A stretch of DNA of 41,491 nt from contig CAYTMV010000019.1 in assembly GCA_964439015.1 (NCBI GenBank), forward strand, positions 1-41,491, given 5' to 3'. Below, in pieces: positions 1-8,863 of this stretch (the first letter of the stretch is position 1; each line of letters opens with the position of its first letter). Below the pieces are notes generated by a model. That model searched no databases. It was not told the DNA's origin and saw only the letters and a list, made by a program, of their open reading frames with translations. The stretch comes from Gemmobacter sp964439015 (GTDB lineage Bacteria > Pseudomonadota > Alphaproteobacteria > Rhodobacterales > Rhodobacteraceae). The position numbers and the translations under genes were made by a program.

Positions 1-80
1 ATGGCGATGGCGATGGCGACGGCGACGGCGATGGCGATGGCGATGGCGATGGCGATGGCGATGGCGATGGCGATGGCGAT
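1..80 (+). repeat. GATGGC hexanucleotide repeat encoding poly-(Gly-Asp)
   Basis: Thirteen tandem copies of a six-base unit (ATGGCG, with two ACGGCG variants at 19-30) run from the left edge to about base 80. In the adhesin frame they encode alternating Gly-Asp. The true left boundary is outside the window. Because the unit is six bases, gain or loss of copies would change length without shifting the frame. Confidence 0.9.
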
Positions 81-2114
81 GGACACATCATTCCGACCGT
101 TGATCGGCCGAATGACTCCAGCACGCTGACCACCAACACCGACGATCCCAAGCTGGTTGTGACCGGCACTGGCGAGCCGGGCGACCGAGTGGTTGTGACC
201 ATCGGTGGCAAGGCCGAAACCACGACCATTCGCGAGGATGGCACCTGGGGTGTGACCTTCGAACCCAATGAATTCCCGGTTGATGGCAGCTATCGTGCCT
301 CGGTCTCGGTCACGGGTGGCGGTCAAAGCTGGACCTTGGTCGGTCCCAGCTTTGTCATCGACATGACTCCACCCGAGGTTGAAGCGACCTCGGGTGTGGT
401 CAGCGTGGGTGATATCGAGAATCTGGCCGAGCATGCTGACGGCGTGACCATCGGCGGCAAGGCCGAGGCTGGCGCGACCGTCTCGGTGGAAATCGACGGC
501 GTGACGCATACCACGACGGCCGGCCAAAACGGCAGCTGGTCAGTGACCTTCTCGACCACGGAATTGGCGGCAGGCACCTATACTGCCACCGCCACGATCA
601 CCGCGATCGACGCGCTGGGCAACAAGACCGTCATCACCGAAAACGTCGCTGTGGATACTGAACTGGCGGCCGCGATTGATGTGCCGCAGGTAGGCGATGA
701 CATCGTGTCGGGTGCCGAGCGTGCTGCCGGCATCGCAATCACCGGAACCGCCGATCCCGGCACGAGTGTGGTTGTGGCTTTCGAAGGCATGACCCGCACG
801 ATCACCGTCGGGGACAACGGCAAATGGACCGCCAATTTCGCCGCGGGCACCTTCCGCGCCGGCACCTATGATACGGATATCACCGTGACGGCGACCGATG
901 CCGCGGGCAACCGCGTCACCGATACCCACACGATCCGCGTGGATACCGAAGTCACCAATTTCACCCAGTCCTCGGATAACGTTCTGAACGCGACCGAGGC
1001 GGCGGCCGGAATGGAAGTGACCGGAACGGTTGAGCCTGGCTCAACCCTCGTGCTGCGCTTTGGTTCGGGTGCAAGCCATGCGGTGACGGTGGGCCGCGAT
1101 GGCAGCTGGAGCTTCACGATCCCCGCTGGTGAAATCCCGCCCGGGCAGAACAATGTGGTGCTGACGGCGACCGCCACGGATGCGGTGGGCAACACCTCGA
1201 CGCTGACCCGCACGGTCTATGTTGATACCGAGGTGCGCAACTTCGGCCACAACGCCATTGCCGGCGACAATGTCATGAACGCGGCTGAACATGCTGCGGG
1301 CGTGACCATCAGCGGCACGGTCGAGGCAAACTCTTTGGTTGTCGTGCGGCTGGAAAATGGGTCAACCCGCAGCTTCCGCGCGGGTGCAGATGGCAAGTGG
1401 AGCGTGAAGTTCGAGGCCCGTGATCTGCCGACCGGCGAGGGCGAGATGGATGTCACCATCACCGCCACCGATCCGGTGGGCAACGTGGCCACCCGCACCC
1501 AGACCGTGGTCGTTGACACCATCGCGCCGGAAAGCCCGGAGGTGATCTCTTTCACCACGGCCAAGAACAGCAGCGGCGATGTGGTGGGCCTGCGCGGCAT
1601 CACCACCGAGCTGACCGAGGATGCCTATACCTTCCACCGCATCGATGGAAATGGCGCGGTCAGCACGGTCAACGCCACGCAAAGCGATGACGCGGTGTTC
1701 GACGAGACCTCGTTCCGTTTCGCCACATCGGTGCCGGATGGCAGCTATCTGGTCATCAACAACGCCGACGATGCGGGCAACAGCGCCTCGACGTTGCTGA
1801 TCGTGGATAACACCAACTCGGTGAACGTCGATCTGGATCGTGCGGGCCTGTCGCGCTTCGATTTTGCCGCGATTGACCTGACCTTCGCCCCCGATGCGCA
1901 ACTGCACATCACCGAAGAGCAGTTGAAGGCCCTGACCGGGCCGGATCAACAACTGATCATCAAGGGCGACTCGGGCGATATCGTTGCGATGGAAGGCGCC
2001 ACGGCGACCGGCGAAACCGAGACCATCGGCGGCCAGCGTTACACCGTCTATACCCTGGGCGATGATGGCGCGAGCATCCTGCTGGACGAGGATATTTCGG
2101 CAACCCTGATGTAA
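1..2114 (+). CDS. Ig-like repeat surface protein, probable type I secretion substrate (5' partial)
   Basis: The reading frame is open from base 3 to the stop at 2112-2114, so the protein enters from beyond the left edge and only about 703 C-terminal residues are visible. It begins with 13 Gly-Asp dipeptides, then carries Ig-like (bacterial Big/Bap-type) repeats of about 96 residues. Each repeat has a motif like GTVEPGSTV near its start, a central DGSWS/DGKWS motif, a TATDxxGN motif and a closing VDT. After the last repeat comes about 200 residues of non-repetitive, acidic C-terminal region ending in ISATLM, which fits a C-terminal type I secretion signal. The three genes directly downstream encode a complete type I exporter, so I infer that this is its cargo, a secreted or cell-surface adhesin. 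No RTX nonapeptides are visible in this part. The total size and N-terminus cannot be known from the window. Confidence 0.85.
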   Translation, partial: GDGDGDGDGDGDGDGDGDGDGDGDGDGHIIPTVDRPNDSSTLTTNTDDPKLVVTGTGEPGDRVVVTIGGKAETTTIREDGTWGVTFEPNEFPVDGSYRASVSVTGGGQSWTLVGPSFVIDMTPPEVEATSGVVSVGDIENLAEHADGVTIGGKAEAGATVSVEIDGVTHTTTAGQNGSWSVTFSTTELAAGTYTATATITAIDALGNKTVITENVAVDTELAAAIDVPQVGDDIVSGAERAAGIAITGTADPGTSVVVAFEGMTRTITVGDNGKWTANFAAGTFRAGTYDTDITVTATDAAGNRVTDTHTIRVDTEVTNFTQSSDNVLNATEAAAGMEVTGTVEPGSTLVLRFGSGASHAVTVGRDGSWSFTIPAGEIPPGQNNVVLTATATDAVGNTSTLTRTVYVDTEVRNFGHNAIAGDNVMNAAEHAAGVTISGTVEANSLVVVRLENGSTRSFRAGADGKWSVKFEARDLPTGEGEMDVTITATDPVGNVATRTQTVVVDTIAPESPEVISFTTAKNSSGDVVGLRGITTELTEDAYTFHRIDGNGAVSTVNATQSDDAVFDETSFRFATSVPDGSYLVINNADDAGNSASTLLIVDNTNSVNVDLDRAGLSRFDFAAIDLTFAPDAQLHITEEQLKALTGPDQQLIIKGDSGDIVAMEGATATGETETIGGQRYTVYTLGDDGASILLDEDISATLM
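99..1520 (+). repeat. Tandem Ig-like domain repeats within the adhesin gene
   Basis: Four full units end at the VDT codons near 659, 947, 1229 and 1520, giving lengths of about 291, 288, 282 and 291 bases (97, 96, 94 and 97 residues). A more divergent first unit spans about 99-368 and ends in VIDMT. The units are similar at protein level but well diverged at DNA level, so they are domain repeats and not a recent DNA duplication. Confidence 0.8.
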
Positions 2115-2125
2115 GGGACGACAGG

Positions 2126-3481
2126 ATGTCCTTTCCTCGTGTGCCAGTGTCAGGACCGGGGGTGAAACGCTCCGGTCCGGGCATGCTCATGCTGCTGGTG
2201 CTTGCCGGTTGCATGGACATGCCTGATGTTACCAAGTTCCGCTACGGCTCCGCGCAACGCCCGGATGCCGTAGCGATCGAGGATACAAATGAGATGCAGA
2301 CAGCCGCCGACGCGGCTGAGACCCGATCGGCCATCATTGATGACCTTTTGACGCGCCGGTCCATTCTGCCGCCCGCAGGGCCTTATGCCGAAGTGTCACG
2401 GGCCGTCATCGCCGCGTCCTCTGGCGCGACCGAGGCCGAGTTGCGCGTGGCGCGTCTGCGGGCCGAGGCAAAATCGCAAAACTGGCTGCCACAGGTGGGG
2501 CCGGTTGTCTCGCTGACGTCGTTGGGCGACGTGGCAACCAAGCTGCTGATTGAACAGGTTCTGTTCGACAACGGTGCCCGCAAGGCCGAGCGCGCCCACG
2601 CGGCCGCCGATGTCGAAGTGGCTGCCGTCAGCCTGTCCGAGGCGTTGAACGCCCGGGTGCATGAGGGGCTGTCGCATTACATCAAGGCGCAGCGCGCGCA
2701 AGAGCAAGCCGTATTGGCCGATCGTGCGGTGGCGCGGATGAGCGGTTACGGCCAGATCATGCTGAAGCGGGTCAATGGCGGCCTTTCCGACATGTCGGAA
2801 CAGCGGGTCATCGATCAGAAGATTGCCGAGATGCAGGCAGTTCTGGATGCCGACCGGCAATTGGCAGCACAGTCCATGGCCGAATTGCAGGCGCTGGCGC
2901 AGCAACCGCTGACGCATCTGTCGGGCTTGCAGGAGGTGCAGCCGGATCAGGGCCACCCTGAACCGCTTTCCGTGCTGCTTGCCCGTGGCGAAGGTGCACG
3001 CACCAAGGCCGCCGCGCGGATGGAGCGTGCGCAGCATCTGCCCGGCCTGACCGCGAGCGGAAACTGGACCAAAGACGACGGTCTTGTCGGCGGGCTGGAT
3101 CTGGGTCTGGGCAAGATGCTGGGCTTTGGCACCGGTGCGACCCTGGAGGCCATCGCCTCGACCGATGAGGTTGTGGACCGCCAGATGGCCGAGGCGGCCG
3201 ATACCGCCAGCCGCAAGATTGTGGCGCTCACGTCCGAGTTGCAGCGCCTGAGTGCCAAGCAGGGGCAGGGGGCTGGTGTGCTGGCGCAGACCGAGGCCAG
3301 CCTCGCAATGTTCACCGAGCAATACAAGCTGGGCCGTCGGCCGCTGATGGAGCTGGTGGGTATCTATGAAAGTTTCGCGCAGATGGAGCGCGAACAGGCG
3401 GCGCTTAAATACGATATAGCGCTGACGCGGCTGCAGATCGCCGCGCTGCGTGGCCAGTTGGTGGATGGAGACGCGCTGTGA
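2126..3481 (+). CDS. TolC-family outer membrane channel, predicted lipoprotein
   Basis: This 451-residue protein is the likely outer membrane duct of the type I system. It has the long helical heptad regions of the TolC/OMF family, for example around 'KAERAHAAADVEVAAVSL' and the LARGEGARTKAAARMERAQ stretch, and a typical C-terminal segment with LGRRPLMELVGIYESF. The N-terminus is a hydrophobic segment ending in the lipobox LAGC (Cys at about residue 29), so it is probably lipidated. A second in-frame ATG at 2183 lies closer to the signal peptide hydrophobic core and could be the real start. The gene begins 11 bases after the adhesin stop and its stop overlaps the ABC exporter start by 4 bases (GTGA), indicating one operon. 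Confidence 0.85.
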   Translation: MSFPRVPVSGPGVKRSGPGMLMLLVLAGCMDMPDVTKFRYGSAQRPDAVAIEDTNEMQTAADAAETRSAIIDDLLTRRSILPPAGPYAEVSRAVIAASSGATEAELRVARLRAEAKSQNWLPQVGPVVSLTSLGDVATKLLIEQVLFDNGARKAERAHAAADVEVAAVSLSEALNARVHEGLSHYIKAQRAQEQAVLADRAVARMSGYGQIMLKRVNGGLSDMSEQRVIDQKIAEMQAVLDADRQLAAQSMAELQALAQQPLTHLSGLQEVQPDQGHPEPLSVLLARGEGARTKAAARMERAQHLPGLTASGNWTKDDGLVGGLDLGLGKMLGFGTGATLEAIASTDEVVDRQMAEAADTASRKIVALTSELQRLSAKQGQGAGVLAQTEASLAMFTEQYKLGRRPLMELVGIYESFAQMEREQAALKYDIALTRLQIAALRGQLVDGDAL

Positions 3482-5682
3482 CCGACCGGGTGGTGGCCTT
3501 CGAGATCAATGCGGCTCAGGTGCAGGCGGCGCAGCCCGCGCGCCCCGCGCCCGAGGTTTCGCGGCCCTCTCACCCTGCTCGAACGTCGCGCGTCGTCTCG
3601 CGCGCGGGGTTGCTGGCAACCTATGCCGCCTGGTTGGGCGAAACCCTGTCCGCCGCCGATCTGGAAGAGGCGCTGGAGGCTGAGGACAACGCGCTGGACC
3701 TTTCGGCCATGGCGCGCGTGCTGACCGCACAGGGCCTGTCCGCCACCGTGGTCGAGGTTGCCGATCCTGTGCCCGACCAATGGCCGTCGTTGGTGCAGAT
3801 GACTTCAGGCCATGTCGTGCTGGTTCTGGCGCAAGATGCGGAATGGCTGACGATCTATGACCCCAAGGCCGAGGATCTGCGGGCCGAGGTGGCACTGGAC
3901 GACTTCGCGCCGGTGTTTTCGGGGCAGGTGCTGCAGGCCCGCCCCGCGTTGGCCAGGATTGCCGAGCGTCATCTTCCTGACGCCCGTAAACCGCATTGGT
4001 TCTGGGGCGAGTTTGCCCATTACCGCCGCGCTCTGGCCGAGGTTGCCGCAGGCTCTCTGGTCGCAAACCTGCTGGCGGTCGCGGTTTCGCTGTTCTCGCT
4101 GCAGGTTTACGACCGGGTGATCCCGCATCAGTCGCAACCGACGCTGTGGGTGCTGGCGCTGGGTGCGATGCTGGCAATCGGTTTCGAGATGGCGCTGAAG
4201 ATGGCGCGCTCGGGGCTGATGGACCACACGGGTCGGCGGATCGAACTGACGACGCAAGCCCGGTTGATGCAGCGTCTGCTGGGGATGCGCGCCGCCCCGG
4301 CCGAACGCACGCCCAGCCAGATCTTCGCGACCATGCGCGAATATTCTTCGGTGCGCGAGTTCTTCACTGCCTCGACGATCGGCACGCTGGCGGACCTGCC
4401 GTTTCTGATCATCTTTCTGGTGCTGGTGGCCTCGATCGGTGGCAATCTGGTTCTGGTGTTGATCGCGGGCGGCATTCTGATGGTGCTGCCGGGGCTGCTG
4501 ATGCAAAAGAAGATGGTCGCGCTGACGCAGGCCACGCAGGGCGCCTCGATGAAGGCGGCCCGGTTGTTGCATGAGGCGGTTTATGAACATGAGACCGTCA
4601 CCACCCAGCGCGGGCAGGCCCGTATCGCCCGGATCTGGGCCGAGTTGTCGGCGCTGTCGGCCGCCAAGGCCAGCGATCAGCGGCATCTGACGGCGTTTTT
4701 GTCCTATTGGGCGGGCGGGGTGCAGCAGGCGACCTATGTCGCCGCCGTGTTGGTAGGCACCTACAAGGTGTTTGCCGGCGAGTTTACCGTCGGTACCATC
4801 ATCGCCATCGGCATCCTGACCAACCGCACGTTGGGTCCGTTGAGTCAGCTTTCCACCACTTTGGCGCGCTGGACCAATGTGCAATCGGCGCTGAAGGGTT
4901 TGGACAGCATCGCCGATGCCCGCCAGATCGAGGAGGAGGGGCGGCAATACCTGCGCCGCGACCGCCTGACCGGCGCTTTCGAGTTGAAGGGGTTGGAGTT
5001 TCGCTATGACCCCACCGCGGCGCAAACCGTGGATATTGCTGCGCTGGCCATTCCGGCCGGTCAGCATGTGGCGGTGCTGGGGGCCAATGGCTCGGGCAAA
5101 TCCACGCTGCTGCGGCTGCTGGCGGGGCTGTATGAGCCGACCGCCGGCCGGGTGCTGATTGATGGGCTGGACCTGAACCAGATCCACCCGCGCGACCTGC
5201 GGCGCCATGTCGGCTATCTGGGACAGGATGTGCGGCTGATGGCCGGCACGATCCGCGACAACCTCAATCTTGGTCAGTTGGAGCGTGACGACAACCGATT
5301 GCTGGCGGCGCTGGATTTTGCGGGTCTCGGCCCGTTTGTCCGCAACCACCCTCGGGGTCTGGACCTTGAGATCCGCGAGTTGGGCGAAGGGCTGTCAGTC
5401 GGACAGCGTCAGTCGATCGGTTGGGCGCGGCTGTGGTTGCAGGATCCCGGCGTCGTGCTGCTGGACGAGCCGACCGCCGCGCTGGATCAGACCTTGGAGG
5501 CGACCCTGGTCAGCCGTCTCAAAACCTGGCTGGAAGGACGGACCGCCATCATCGCCACGCATCGCGTGCCGATCCTGCAACTGACCACCCGCACGCTGAT
5601 CCTGCAAAACGGCCGGATGGCGGTGGACGGGCCGCGTGACGCGGTGCTGGCGCATCTGTCCAAGGCCGGAGGTGCAAAATGA
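3478..5682 (+). CDS. Type I secretion ABC transporter (permease-ATPase) with Cys-less C39-like domain
   Basis: This 734-residue inner membrane exporter powers secretion of the adjacent adhesin. Residues about 35-160 form a C39-peptidase-like domain that keeps a GHVVLVL motif (His position) and IYDP (Asp position) but has no nucleophilic Cys at its start. It is therefore a non-cleaving docking domain of the LapB/HlyB type. The membrane domain spans roughly 185-455. The nucleotide-binding domain has Walker A GANGSGKST (about residue 535), signature LSVGQ (about 638) and Walker B VVLLDEPTAALD (about 658). The start is GTG, overlapping the upstream tolC-like gene by 4 bases. The stop overlaps the hlyD start by 4 bases (ATGA). 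Confidence 0.93.
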   Translation: MTDRVVAFEINAAQVQAAQPARPAPEVSRPSHPARTSRVVSRAGLLATYAAWLGETLSAADLEEALEAEDNALDLSAMARVLTAQGLSATVVEVADPVPDQWPSLVQMTSGHVVLVLAQDAEWLTIYDPKAEDLRAEVALDDFAPVFSGQVLQARPALARIAERHLPDARKPHWFWGEFAHYRRALAEVAAGSLVANLLAVAVSLFSLQVYDRVIPHQSQPTLWVLALGAMLAIGFEMALKMARSGLMDHTGRRIELTTQARLMQRLLGMRAAPAERTPSQIFATMREYSSVREFFTASTIGTLADLPFLIIFLVLVASIGGNLVLVLIAGGILMVLPGLLMQKKMVALTQATQGASMKAARLLHEAVYEHETVTTQRGQARIARIWAELSALSAAKASDQRHLTAFLSYWAGGVQQATYVAAVLVGTYKVFAGEFTVGTIIAIGILTNRTLGPLSQLSTTLARWTNVQSALKGLDSIADARQIEEEGRQYLRRDRLTGAFELKGLEFRYDPTAAQTVDIAALAIPAGQHVAVLGANGSGKSTLLRLLAGLYEPTAGRVLIDGLDLNQIHPRDLRRHVGYLGQDVRLMAGTIRDNLNLGQLERDDNRLLAALDFAGLGPFVRNHPRGLDLEIRELGEGLSVGQRQSIGWARLWLQDPGVVLLDEPTAALDQTLEATLVSRLKTWLEGRTAIIATHRVPILQLTTRTLILQNGRMAVDGPRDAVLAHLSKAGGAK

Positions 5683-6857
5683 CCTTGGCCCTGGACCCGA
5701 TCTTTGACCGCCGCGCGCAACGGGCCAGTCGGGTTGTCTGGCTGATCGGTGGTGCGGTTCTGGCCTTTCTTATCTGGGCCTCGGTGGCTTGGCTGGGCGA
5801 GATCGTGCGGGCGGAGGGCTCGGTCGTGTCATCTTCACGCCCGCAGATCATCTCGAACCTTGAGGGTGGCATCCTTGCCGAACTTTCGGTGCAGGAGGGC
5901 GATGTGGTGCAACGCGGCCAGACATTGGCGCGACTCTATGGCACCCAATATCAGGCCGCGGTGGATGATCTGCGCGACCAGATTGCAACGCTGGACATCC
6001 GCCGCTTGCGGTTGGAGGCCGAGGCGCTGGGCGCTGTCAGCTTTGATGCGCCCGAAGATCTGGCGCAACGGGTGCCGCAAATCGTGGCATCCGAGTCCTC
6101 GCTGCTTTCGGCCCGGGTCTCTGATTACGCCGCTGCGCGGGATGGGGCCGAGGCGGTGTTGAAACAGGCCAATCAGGAACTCGACATCCTCGACAAGATG
6201 TTCAAGGCCGAGGTGGCGCCGCTGATCGAGGTCACGCGGGCGCGCAAGGCGGCATCCGACGCCGAAGCCAAGCTGAACGAAGTCATCACCCGGACCGAGC
6301 TTGATCGTGCAACCGAATACAGCAAGGTTCAGGGCGAACTGGCCTCGCTGCGCCAGAAGTTGAAGAATGCCGAAGACCAACTGTCGCGCACCGTGCTGGT
6401 GGCGCCGGTCAAGGGGATCGTCAACAAGCTGTCCATCACGACCATTGGCGGCGTGGTGCGGCCGGGAGACGAGATCTTGCAGATCATCCCGCTGGAGGAT
6501 GAACTGTTCATCGAGGCGCGGGTTCGGCCCAAGGATATCGCCTCGGTCCGCAAGGATCAGGACGCGACGATCAAGCTGTCTGCCTATGATTACACGATTT
6601 ACGGGACGCTGAAGGGCAAGGTGCATTTCGTGTCCGCTGACACGTTCAAGGACCCGAACTCTCGCGCGGCGGACGGTGATCCGCATTACAAGGTCACGCT
6701 GCGGGTGGACCTGTCGCAACTGACGGAGCGCCAGCAGGCGCTTGAGATCCGTCCCGGCATGTTGGCCGAGGTGGAATTGCAGACCGGCGGAAAGACGCTG
6801 CTGACCTATCTCACCAAGCCGCTTTACAAAAGCCAGGAAGCCCTGCGCGAGCGTTAG
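5679..6857 (+). CDS. HlyD-family type I secretion periplasmic adaptor
   Basis: This 392-residue membrane fusion protein links the ABC exporter to the TolC-like channel. It has a short cytoplasmic N-terminus, one membrane segment at about 20-42, a first half-lipoyl motif (NLEGGILAELSVQEGDVV), a helical hairpin from about 95 to 230, the second half-lipoyl (TVLVAPVKGIVNKL) and the family's closing motif RPGMLAEVELQTG followed by TLLTYLTKPL. Length is usual for type I adaptors. It is the last gene of the adhesin-secretion operon. Its stop (6855-6857) overlaps the stop of the convergent yggS gene, with no room for a separate terminator. Confidence 0.95.
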   Translation: MTLALDPIFDRRAQRASRVVWLIGGAVLAFLIWASVAWLGEIVRAEGSVVSSSRPQIISNLEGGILAELSVQEGDVVQRGQTLARLYGTQYQAAVDDLRDQIATLDIRRLRLEAEALGAVSFDAPEDLAQRVPQIVASESSLLSARVSDYAAARDGAEAVLKQANQELDILDKMFKAEVAPLIEVTRARKAASDAEAKLNEVITRTELDRATEYSKVQGELASLRQKLKNAEDQLSRTVLVAPVKGIVNKLSITTIGGVVRPGDEILQIIPLEDELFIEARVRPKDIASVRKDQDATIKLSAYDYTIYGTLKGKVHFVSADTFKDPNSRAADGDPHYKVTLRVDLSQLTERQQALEIRPGMLAEVELQTGGKTLLTYLTKPLYKSQEALRER

Positions 6858-7513
6858 GCTTTGGCGTAGGCCCGCGCGCCAAAGATCGCACTTCCAACCC
6901 GGACATGTGTGGCGCCGTGGGCGATTGCCGTCTCAAAATCACCGCTCATCCCCATGGAAAGGCCCGAAAGGCCATTGCGCGCGGCCATCCTGGCCAGTGC
7001 GGCGAAATGCGGCGTCGGGTCTTGATCCTCGGGGGGGATGCACATCAGCCCGCGGATCGGCAGGGACATGGTGCGGCAGGCGGCGATGAAATCATCGGTC
7101 TGATCGGGAAGGATGCCGGCCTTCTGGGCCTCGGAGCCTGTGTTGACCTGAATGAACAGCTCGGGGCACCGCCCGACAGACTGCGCCAGTCGTGCCAGCT
7201 TTTCAGCCAGTGACGGCCGGTCAACCGTATGGATTGCGTCGAACAGATCAAAGGCGACTTTGGCCTTGTTGGTTTGCAGGGGGCCGATCATGTGCAACTG
7301 CACCTTGCCGAAACGGGCTTGCAAGCCGGGCCACTTGCCCTGCGCTTCCTGCACATAGTTTTCGCCGAACACCCGATGCCCTTCCGACAGCACCGCCTCG
7401 ACGCGCTCAAGTGGCTGCACCTTGGATACGGCGATCAGCGTCACACTGTCCGGGCTGCGGCCGTTTTGAGTGCAGGCGTCAGTGATACGGGACTGGATGG
7501 TGTGCAGCGACAT
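6854..7513 (-). CDS. yggS: YggS-family pyridoxal phosphate homeostasis protein
   Basis: This 219-residue protein is of the YggS/PROSC (PLPBP) family, a cytosolic PLP-binding protein with a fold-type III barrel and no proven enzymatic reaction. The PLP-binding Lys lies in VTLIAVSKVQP, followed by the family motifs FGENYVQEA, HMIGPLQTNK, FIQVNTGSEAQKAG and the C-terminal GMSGDFETAI/VRVGSAIFGAR. I chose the ATG at 7513 (MSLHTIQ) over an upstream extension because AAGGGGG sits about 5 bases ahead of it and family members start here. Confidence 0.93.
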   Translation of the reverse strand: MSLHTIQSRITDACTQNGRSPDSVTLIAVSKVQPLERVEAVLSEGHRVFGENYVQEAQGKWPGLQARFGKVQLHMIGPLQTNKAKVAFDLFDAIHTVDRPSLAEKLARLAQSVGRCPELFIQVNTGSEAQKAGILPDQTDDFIAACRTMSLPIRGLMCIPPEDQDPTPHFAALARMAARNGLSGLSMGMSGDFETAIAHGATHVRVGSAIFGARAYAKA

Positions 7514-7580
7514 GAGAACCCCCTTGATCCTGCCAGATAGGCCATAGAGCGTCGCCAAAGGGAAGAGGGGCTGAAAATGA

Positions 7581-7606
7581 AAAGAGCGGGCAATCGCCCG
7601 CTCTTT
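7581..7606 (-). terminator. Rho-independent terminator of the porin gene
   Basis: A perfect 11-bp inverted repeat (AAAGAGCGGGC / GCCCGCTCTTT) with a 4-base AATC loop lies 21 bases beyond the porin stop. On the minus strand the stem ends in TTT and runs into TCATTTT. Confidence 0.85.
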
Positions 7607-7627
7607 CCGTCAACCGATCCGTAGGGA

Positions 7628-8539
7628 TCAGAAGTTGAAGCGCAGACCCAGGTTGGCCGACATGTCGCCAACGAAGTCCGACTCGATCGCGCCGGAGACG
7701 CGAGCGCCGCCGCCGAGGTCGTAGTCAGCGCCGATACCGTAAGCGGTGTCGAGGCCGGCAACGTCCAGATCCGACACATAGGCGCGCAGGGTGGTGGCGC
7801 CCATGGTGTGGTTGCCGTACAGGGTGATCTGACGGCCGCCAGCGGCGTCTTCATCCATGTAGTTCAGGCCGATGGTGGTGACTTCGTTCAGGGTGTACGC
7901 AGCACCCAGGAAGATGCCGTCGTTGCCAGCGATGCCAGCGCCGTCCGAGTAGGCAGCGGCCGAAACAGCGAACGGACCCGAAGCGTAAGCCAGGTTGATC
8001 GCGGTTTCTTCGGTCGAGCCCGAGGTCACTTGGTCCGGGGTCACGTACGAGATCATGCCCGAGAAGGCGCCAGCCGAGTACGAAACAGCCAAACCGGTGC
8101 GGTTGCCGTTGCCAGCGCCGTAGGTGTTGCTGTCATAGGCGTAGAACGCGCCTTGCGGGTCGCCGAACGACGAGTCTTCGAAGCCCATTTCCGAATCGTA
8201 GATCAGGGCAGCGGAGTCGAACGCGGTTTCGACGTTACCGACTTCGACGCGCAGGCCGTTATACGAACCGTAGAACTTGGCAGCGTTGCCAGCGGTCATT
8301 TCGTCGCCGTCAACATACTGCATGCGCAGACGAGCGCCCAGCTCGACGCCACCGTCGGTGGTGGTCTTGCCGTCGATGTTGATGCGCAGACGCGAGCTGA
8401 TGATGGTGTCGTTGAAGCCAGCCGGGGTGTTTTCGTTATACACCAGGCCGAAACGGCCGTAGCCCGAAACGGCGACTTCGGCAGCGGCGAAGCCGGTCGA
8501 AGCAGCGATGAAGCTGGTCGCCAGGAGAAGCTTTTTCAT
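7628..8539 (-). CDS. Outer membrane porin (Rhodobacter type)
   Basis: This 303-residue porin for general diffusion of small solutes has a signal peptide (MKKLLLATSFIAASTGFAAA) followed by an EVAVSGYGRFGLVYNEN first strand. It is rich in alternating beta strands and Gly/Ala/Asp, and ends in a terminal Phe strand (LGLRFNF), the usual BAM recognition end. The late segment YGIGADYDLGGGARVSG resembles the corresponding part of the Rhodobacter capsulatus porin. The ATG at 8539 is preceded by AGGGAAA. An upstream TTG at 8560 would put residues ahead of the signal peptide and is unlikely. It is monocistronic with its own terminator and a long upstream region. Confidence 0.9.
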   Translation of the reverse strand: MKKLLLATSFIAASTGFAAAEVAVSGYGRFGLVYNENTPAGFNDTIISSRLRINIDGKTTTDGGVELGARLRMQYVDGDEMTAGNAAKFYGSYNGLRVEVGNVETAFDSAALIYDSEMGFEDSSFGDPQGAFYAYDSNTYGAGNGNRTGLAVSYSAGAFSGMISYVTPDQVTSGSTEETAINLAYASGPFAVSAAAYSDGAGIAGNDGIFLGAAYTLNEVTTIGLNYMDEDAAGGRQITLYGNHTMGATTLRAYVSDLDVAGLDTAYGIGADYDLGGGARVSGAIESDFVGDMSANLGLRFNF

Positions 8540-8863
8540 TGTTTTCCCTCGTTTGATCAAGAGTGCGGCCCAACCCAGGGAAATCCGGATTGGGTATGCA
8601 GCCTATTTCGACGCTTGAGCCGGGTTTTGCAATCATTGTGGCGGGATGTCCGGCAAACGACGGGGGCTATGGTGCAGCAAAGACACAGTTGCCCGGTTGC
8701 GCCCCGGCGGTTGCATGCCAAAAAAGGGCAAGACCATGGGATCGCCCGATAAAAGGTCGGACATGGGGGCGGGTGGCGCTGTGCCTTGGGGGTATGGGCA
8801 AAAAGCCTTGTTCCGCTCTTGGTCGTCAGATAGACAGCAAGTCATGCGATCCCGGGGGACGGA
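8540..8863. other. Intergenic region between divergent porin and DUF3576-leuS genes
   Basis: These 324 bases hold no credible gene. They must contain the porin leader and promoter (minus strand) and the promoter of the DUF3576-leuS operon (plus strand). A TTGCAA on the minus strand at about 8625-8630 is followed 17 bases later by GAAATA, too weak a match to the -10 consensus to call. I see no strong inverted repeat, tRNA or riboswitch. Confidence 0.6.

Noticed and set aside
1..80. CRISPR-like or simple satellite array at the left edge
   Set aside because: The repeat has no spacers and stays in frame with a coding sequence.
3805..5349. A 514-residue open frame antisense to the ABC exporter
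   Set aside because: It is a shadow frame of a gene with clear Walker and signature motifs.
8540..8863. A short ORF or small RNA in the porin-DUF3576 gap
   Set aside because: No ribosome site with a protein-like frame, and no stable hairpin with a T-run was found.
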